This document shows, piece after piece, positions 59,369 to 64,000 of a DNA stretch of 64,000 nucleotides (position 1 is the stretch's first letter; each line of letters begins with the position of its first letter). Made by a program: the position numbers and the translations under genes. Source of the DNA: Amphiura filiformis. Its lineage: Eukaryota > Echinodermata > Ophiuroidea > Amphilepidida > Amphiuridae. The DNA lies in assembly GCF_039555335.1 (NCBI RefSeq), contig NC_092637.1, positions 124,001 to 188,000 of the forward strand, read 5' to 3'. A model generated the notes under the pieces. The model was not told where the DNA came from and made no database searches. It saw only the letters and a program-made list of their open reading frames with translations.

Positions 59369-59707
59369 CTGGAAAAGACAGTTTGGAATCATGACATGAA
59401 AAACATGTATAGTATCGAACTAGTCATAACGAAATAGTCGGATAGAACTTGCTTGTGAATGTAAAGTTGGGTATTACTAAAAGTTTTGGGTTTTTTAGAT
59501 GTACTGAATAAAAATATAACAGGTGAACAATGGACGCAGTTAAAACTTATTTCAAAATATTCCTTAAGACAGCAATTTAAATTGACCTATCTACTACTAA
59601 TCAGTCTGAATTTCTTGGCGAAAACGCCAACGGTTGTTATTGGCTCCGAATCCTTGTGACTTGAGGAATATTTTAATATAGCTTTTAACCAAATCAGAAC
59701 AATATGG

Positions 59708-60772
59708 TGTTACGAGTCGTACTTGACTCAAGGCCAAAATCACCTTTTACCCGAACTCACACGAATGCACAACACAAATACACTGTTTATTTAAGCTAAC
59801 AAAATCTAAGTCTTTAATTGAAAATAGAGTATGATTGGTACATATAATAACAATATCGCATATACAATAAAATCACACAATGACAGTTTTACTCTATGAC
59901 TACTTAACCAGCTGTCTTCTTGTTGGTGATCCTAGAGTTCTTGCAATGTTCTGGACGACTGATGTAATATATCCTTATTCGCTTGTCCTGCGAAAATCAG
60001 CGAAGTCCATAGTACACTTGCATTTATAATCCTTGCGTATAAAATCCTCATACGAAAATGATGATGCTTCCTCCAATCTCCTTTGCGCTGCTATCTCGAC
60101 AAATATATCTCCTTGCGCTGCATTCTCCAAAAATGGTGTTTCTTTCACCATTCTCTCTTTCTCCAGGGAACAGGTTTCTTTAACACAGCTCCGCTGTTTT
60201 TTGACAGATGCGTGGCCTTCACAAACCCAGCAAACTCCAGCAATTTGACAGAAGAACTTTTAATCCTTTGATGAGGAAGAGCATTTTTGTGTGCTCGCTG
60301 TCTTCTTCGTTGCTGTATTAAAATTAGCTCAATTATTGGCTATTTAAACTGGTTAAAATGCACTTCTTTTTTTGAAGCACGAAGACCATCACACACATGT
60401 GGAGTTTCTCAATCTCCCACGGCATTCTGTAAAGTCCCAACAAAAACCTCCAGCTTTTTATATCAGTACTCATGCAAAAACTCATCATCTATTAATAAAC
60501 CATTACTTCAATCACATTTTCACAACATTGCTGCAATCTTGGGATTTCCCAAGATTAATTATACACATTCACATTACATCACTTCCTGGGGTTTTTTCCT
60601 GATGGTGCAATAATGAACTGGGGCTTTCCAAGTTCCAAACATAGCTCTGACTTTGTTTACAATAATTTGGGGAATTCCAAAATACAAGGGGTTTCCCATC
60701 TCATGAAATACTTTCAGCTTGTAAACAAAGTTAAATAATTAAATTAAATTAAATTACTCAGGGCACATCACA
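59708..60772 (-). repeat. 3' LTR of Gmr1-like element, copy 3
   Basis: About 1,065 bases, TG...CA. Near 60170 it shares the copy-1 variant and not the copy-2 variant. Confidence 0.8.
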
Positions 60773-61995
60773 CCTCCCCTTAAAAGAAGAAAGTTCGAAT
60801 GTAATGAAAACTTTCTTAAATGTTTTCTTCTTTTACATCAACTTCAACATATTATCAACTTTGAGTATTTAACTCATCATACACAGTGACTACTTGTCAC
60901 ATACAACTTCCCTTTTAAAGGAAATTTTTATTTGTCAGGTTTTCTTATGCAATTCTGGACAGGGCATCAGCCATTACATTGTCTTTTCCTTAATATGTTT
61001 GATGTCCAGATTGTACTCTTGCAAGGTCAAACTCCACCTCACCAGTCTTTGGTTTTTGTTCTTCATCCTGTTGATGAAGGTGAGGGATTGTGATCTGTGA
61101 AAACAAGCACAGGGTATACTGTGGTACCCAAATACACATCAAAATGTAGCAATGCTAATAGCAATGCTAAACACTCCTTCTCAATTGTGGAGTAATTTCT
61201 CTGGTGCTTGTTGAATTTCCTTGAAAAGTAACAAATGGGGTGATCTATTTGGTCTTCATCCTCTTGCATCACAACACCTCCACAGCCTATGTCACTGGCA
61301 TCAACAGTCAACTTGAACTGCTTCTGAAAATTAGGTGCAGTAAGCACTGGTGAACTCATGAGTATCGATTTGACTTTGTGAAAAGCATTTTCACACTGTT
61401 CTGACCAAATGAATTTTGCATCTTTCTTCAACAAATCAGTCAAAGGACTTGCTATCTCTGAAAAGTTTGGACAGAACTTTCTATAATAGCCAACCATTCC
61501 TAGAAATCTCATGAGTGCCTTCTTGTTTACAGGTGTGGGGTATTGCTCAATTGCTTCAACTTTGGCTTTGATAGGTTTCACCTGACCTTGACCTACAACA
61601 TATCCTAAGTATGTGACTGTGGCATGGCAAAACTCACTTTTTACCAGATTGACTGTCAACTGTACTTCAGACAGCTTCTCAAACAATTGATGGAGTTGTT
61701 CCATGTGTTGTTCCCAAGTTTGACTGTAAACAATCAAATCATCTACATACGCTTCACATCCCTCTATGTCTGCCACAATTTGGTTCACCATTCTCTGAAA
61801 TGTTGCTGGGGCGTTTTTCAAACCGAATGGCATAACTTTGTATTGGTAAAGACCAAATGGTGTACAAAAGCAGAAATCTCTTTGGCACGGTCTGTGAGTG
61901 GAACCTGCCAGTACCCTTTCAAAAGATCAAATTTGCTAACAAATTTTGCATTCCCAATTTTGTCTATGCAATCATCAATTCTTGGAATTGGGTAC

Positions 61996-62607
61996 GGGGA
62001 TTTGCCATTTGGTCTAATACCATTTGGTCTAATATCCATTTCGTCTACATCCATTTCATCTAAACCCATTAGGTCTATATCCACTACGTCCAATAATCAT
62101 TTGGTCCTTTAACCATTTGGTCCGATAACCATTTGGTCCGATAACCATTTAGTCTAATAACCAATATGTCTAAAACCATTTAGTCTAACAACCATTTAGT
62201 CTAATACCTATTTGGTCTATAATCAATAGGTCTAATAGTTATTTGGTCTAATACTCATTTGGTCTACAAACCATTTAGTCTAATACAAGCATTTAGTTTA
62301 TTAATAAATAGACGAAATGGTATTAGACTAACTGGTTATTAGACCATACGAGTATTAGACCTAACGGTTATTAGACCAAATGGGTATTAGACCAAATGGT
62401 TATTAAAGAAATATTAGACCAAATGGTCATTAGACTATATGGTTAGTAGACATATCGGTTATTAGACCAAACAATATTAGACTAAATGGACATTAGACTA
62501 AATGATTATTAGACTAAGTGGCAATTAGCCTTTCTGGTAATAGACCAATTGAATATGGACTAAACGGGAATTAGACGAAATGGTATTAGACCAAACGGCA
62601 ATAGACC
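61996..62607. mobile_element. 612-base non-autonomous foldback insertion with 8-base TSD
   Basis: Flanked by TTGGGTAC at 61988-61995 and 62608-62615, which occurs once at this place in copies 1 and 2. Terminal inverted repeats of about 32 bases (starts GGGGATTTGCC, ends GGCAATAGACC) bound two half-regions made of degenerate repeats: ATTTGGTCTAATAACC in the left half and its reverse complement in the right. No coding potential. An 8-base duplication fits hAT, P or Merlin-type transposases supplied elsewhere. Confidence 0.85.
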
Positions 62608-64000
62608 TTGGGTACGAGTCTGTCTTTGAATGAACATTTGCAGCTCTCATGTCTGCGACCAATCGGTATGAACCATCAGGCTTGGGAACAAGTATACACG
62701 GTGAACTCCATTCACTACTACTTGGTTCTATGATATCATTGTCTAGCATGTAATTGATCTCATTTTTGAGATGTTCCATTTTCAATGGATTGACTCTATA
62801 AGGATGCTGCTTGATTGGTTTTGTATCACCAACATCTACATCATGAAATGCAGCATTTGTTCTACTTGGCGTATCAGGAAATATATTGTCAAATTTGTGA
62901 ATCAAATTTGCAATTTGACTTTGTTGATCTTGAGAAAGATGACCTAACTTTGAGTCCAAATTAGTGAGCACATCAGAATTGTTCAATTTTACATTATACT
63001 CTTTGTGCTCCAGCTCTTTATCCTGGTCAAATGTGACATCAGAATTATTATCTTTACTCTTGTCTACATTGGCGATTTTGTCTACATCGGCATGTTTGTC
63101 TACATTATCAGCATGTTTTACTGTACACACAGGTTTTGGAATGCCACTGTCACTTCTTTCAACATACTCTTTGAGCATATTTATGTGGCATAACTGCCTG
63201 CTCTTGCGTCTACCAGGAGTCTTGATAATATAATCTACTTCACCCACTTTTGACTCTACCTCACATGGGCCATGATATCTGGCTTGTAATGGGTGTCCTG
63301 GAATTGGAAACAGTACTAGAACTTTGTCACCTGGTTTGAACACTCTCTCTTTGGCATGTTTATCATACCATTGTTTCATTTTGGCCTGACCCTGTTTCAA
63401 GTTTTCTTTGGCAATATCAGTTACTCTGTTAAGCCTATGCTTAAAATTGGAGACATAATCCAACAAATTGATATCTGATTTCTCATTGAGCCACTTTTCT
63501 TTCAACAACTTTAAGGGCCCGCGCACTGTGTGTCCAAACACTAACTCAAAAGGACTAAATCCCAAAGTTTCCTGAACAGCTTCCCTAGCAGCAAACAACA
63601 ACAAGTGTACTCCCGCATCCCAGTCCCTCTGAAATTCCAAACAGTATGTCCTGATCATGTTTTTCAATGTTTGGTGGAACCTTTCTAGTGCACCTTGTGA
63701 TTCTGGATGGTAAGCACTTGAGGTATACTGTTCTATACCTAATTGATACATGACCTGCTGAAATACTCCAGAAGTAAAGTTTGATCCTTGGTCTGACTGT
63801 ATGGACTTGGGGAGCCCCACAAATGTGAAGAACTTGGTTAAAGCTTTCACTATAGTCACTGCTTTAATATTTCTCAAGGGTATGGCTTCAGGAAAGCGTG
63901 TTGACGCGCACATAATTGTCAGAAGGTATTGATTACCTGACTTAGTCTTTGGTAGGGGCCTACACAATCAATAATAACCCTACTAAATGGTTCATCAAAG

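Larger units (their letters stand above)
56469..64000. repeat. Segmental tandem duplication, copy 3 (runs off the window)
   Basis: Same order as copies 1 and 2 up to the integrase region of the retroelement, where the window ends. Private features are a 612-base insertion at 61996-62607, a changed B exon and an A-run at 57224. The original right end of the retroelement may lie beyond 64000. Confidence 0.92.
59708..64000 (-). mobile_element. Gmr1-like Ty3/gypsy retrotransposon fossil, tandem copy 3 (cut by window end)
   Basis: 3' LTR 59708-60772, RNase H about 61340-61070, RT about 61830-62700 split by the 612-base insertion, integrase core about 63580-63960. Same flanks as the other copies, so it arose by segmental duplication. 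Broken: a few interruptions plus the insertion. Gag and any 5' LTR lie outside the window. Confidence 0.9.

Noticed and set aside
62020-62600. CRISPR-like or satellite array
   Set aside because: Inverted halves with terminal inverted repeats and an 8-base target duplication show a transposon insertion.

Overview
The window is AT-rich, intron-rich animal DNA. Three things point to an invertebrate deuterostome, most likely an echinoderm or hemichordate. It holds a large multi-exon gene of LDL-receptor class A (LDLa) modules. It holds a Gmr1-like Ty3/gypsy element with integrase ahead of reverse transcriptase, a group described from deuterostomes. It also holds Penelope-like elements, tRNA-derived SINEs and many foldback miniature DNA transposons. 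The species cannot be named from the sequence alone.

Almost the whole window is one gene read on the minus strand (5' end beyond 64000, 3' end below 1). I find 43 small exons, all phase 1-1: 16 LDLa exons of type A, 15 LDLa exons of type B (one fused to a linker), and 12 Thr/Pro/Glu-rich mucin-like linkers (M) including a 12-base microexon candidate. In transcription order the exons follow M-B-A, M-B-A and so on, about 15 times. The predicted protein is an extracellular chain of LDLa pairs joined by O-glycosylatable linkers. Its function is not recognisable. Two exons are frameshifted, one has an in-frame stop, and one A exon survives as a truncated relic beside a histone-type 3' stem-loop.

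Layout. 1-2940: intron or downstream sequence with a GTGTTTGCTGGG repeat and a TAA microsatellite. 2943-37715: the single-copy part of the LDLa gene, its introns filled with foldback elements, SINEs, a LINE fragment, a Penelope-like element (21255-22771) and a 2.5 kb foldback transposon (26239-28740). 38148-64000: a 9.16 kb segment in three head-to-tail copies (starts 38148, 47308, 56469; the last runs off the window). Each copy carries one B-A-M cassette, an A-exon relic with histone stem-loop, a palindromic MITE, a tRNA-like SINE and most of one minus-strand Gmr1-like element with its 3' LTR. The duplication therefore added cassettes to the gene and multiplied the retroelement by copying, not by transposition. 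The third copy alone has a 612-base repeat-rich insertion with 8-base target duplications.

The most notable points are the M-B-A architecture still growing by segmental duplication, the orphan histone 3' stem-loop inside it, and an inverted pair of hammerhead-ribozyme cores (18930-19273). Base-level quality is uncertain: several differences between copies are homopolymer-length changes, so some apparent breaks in host exons may be sequencing error.
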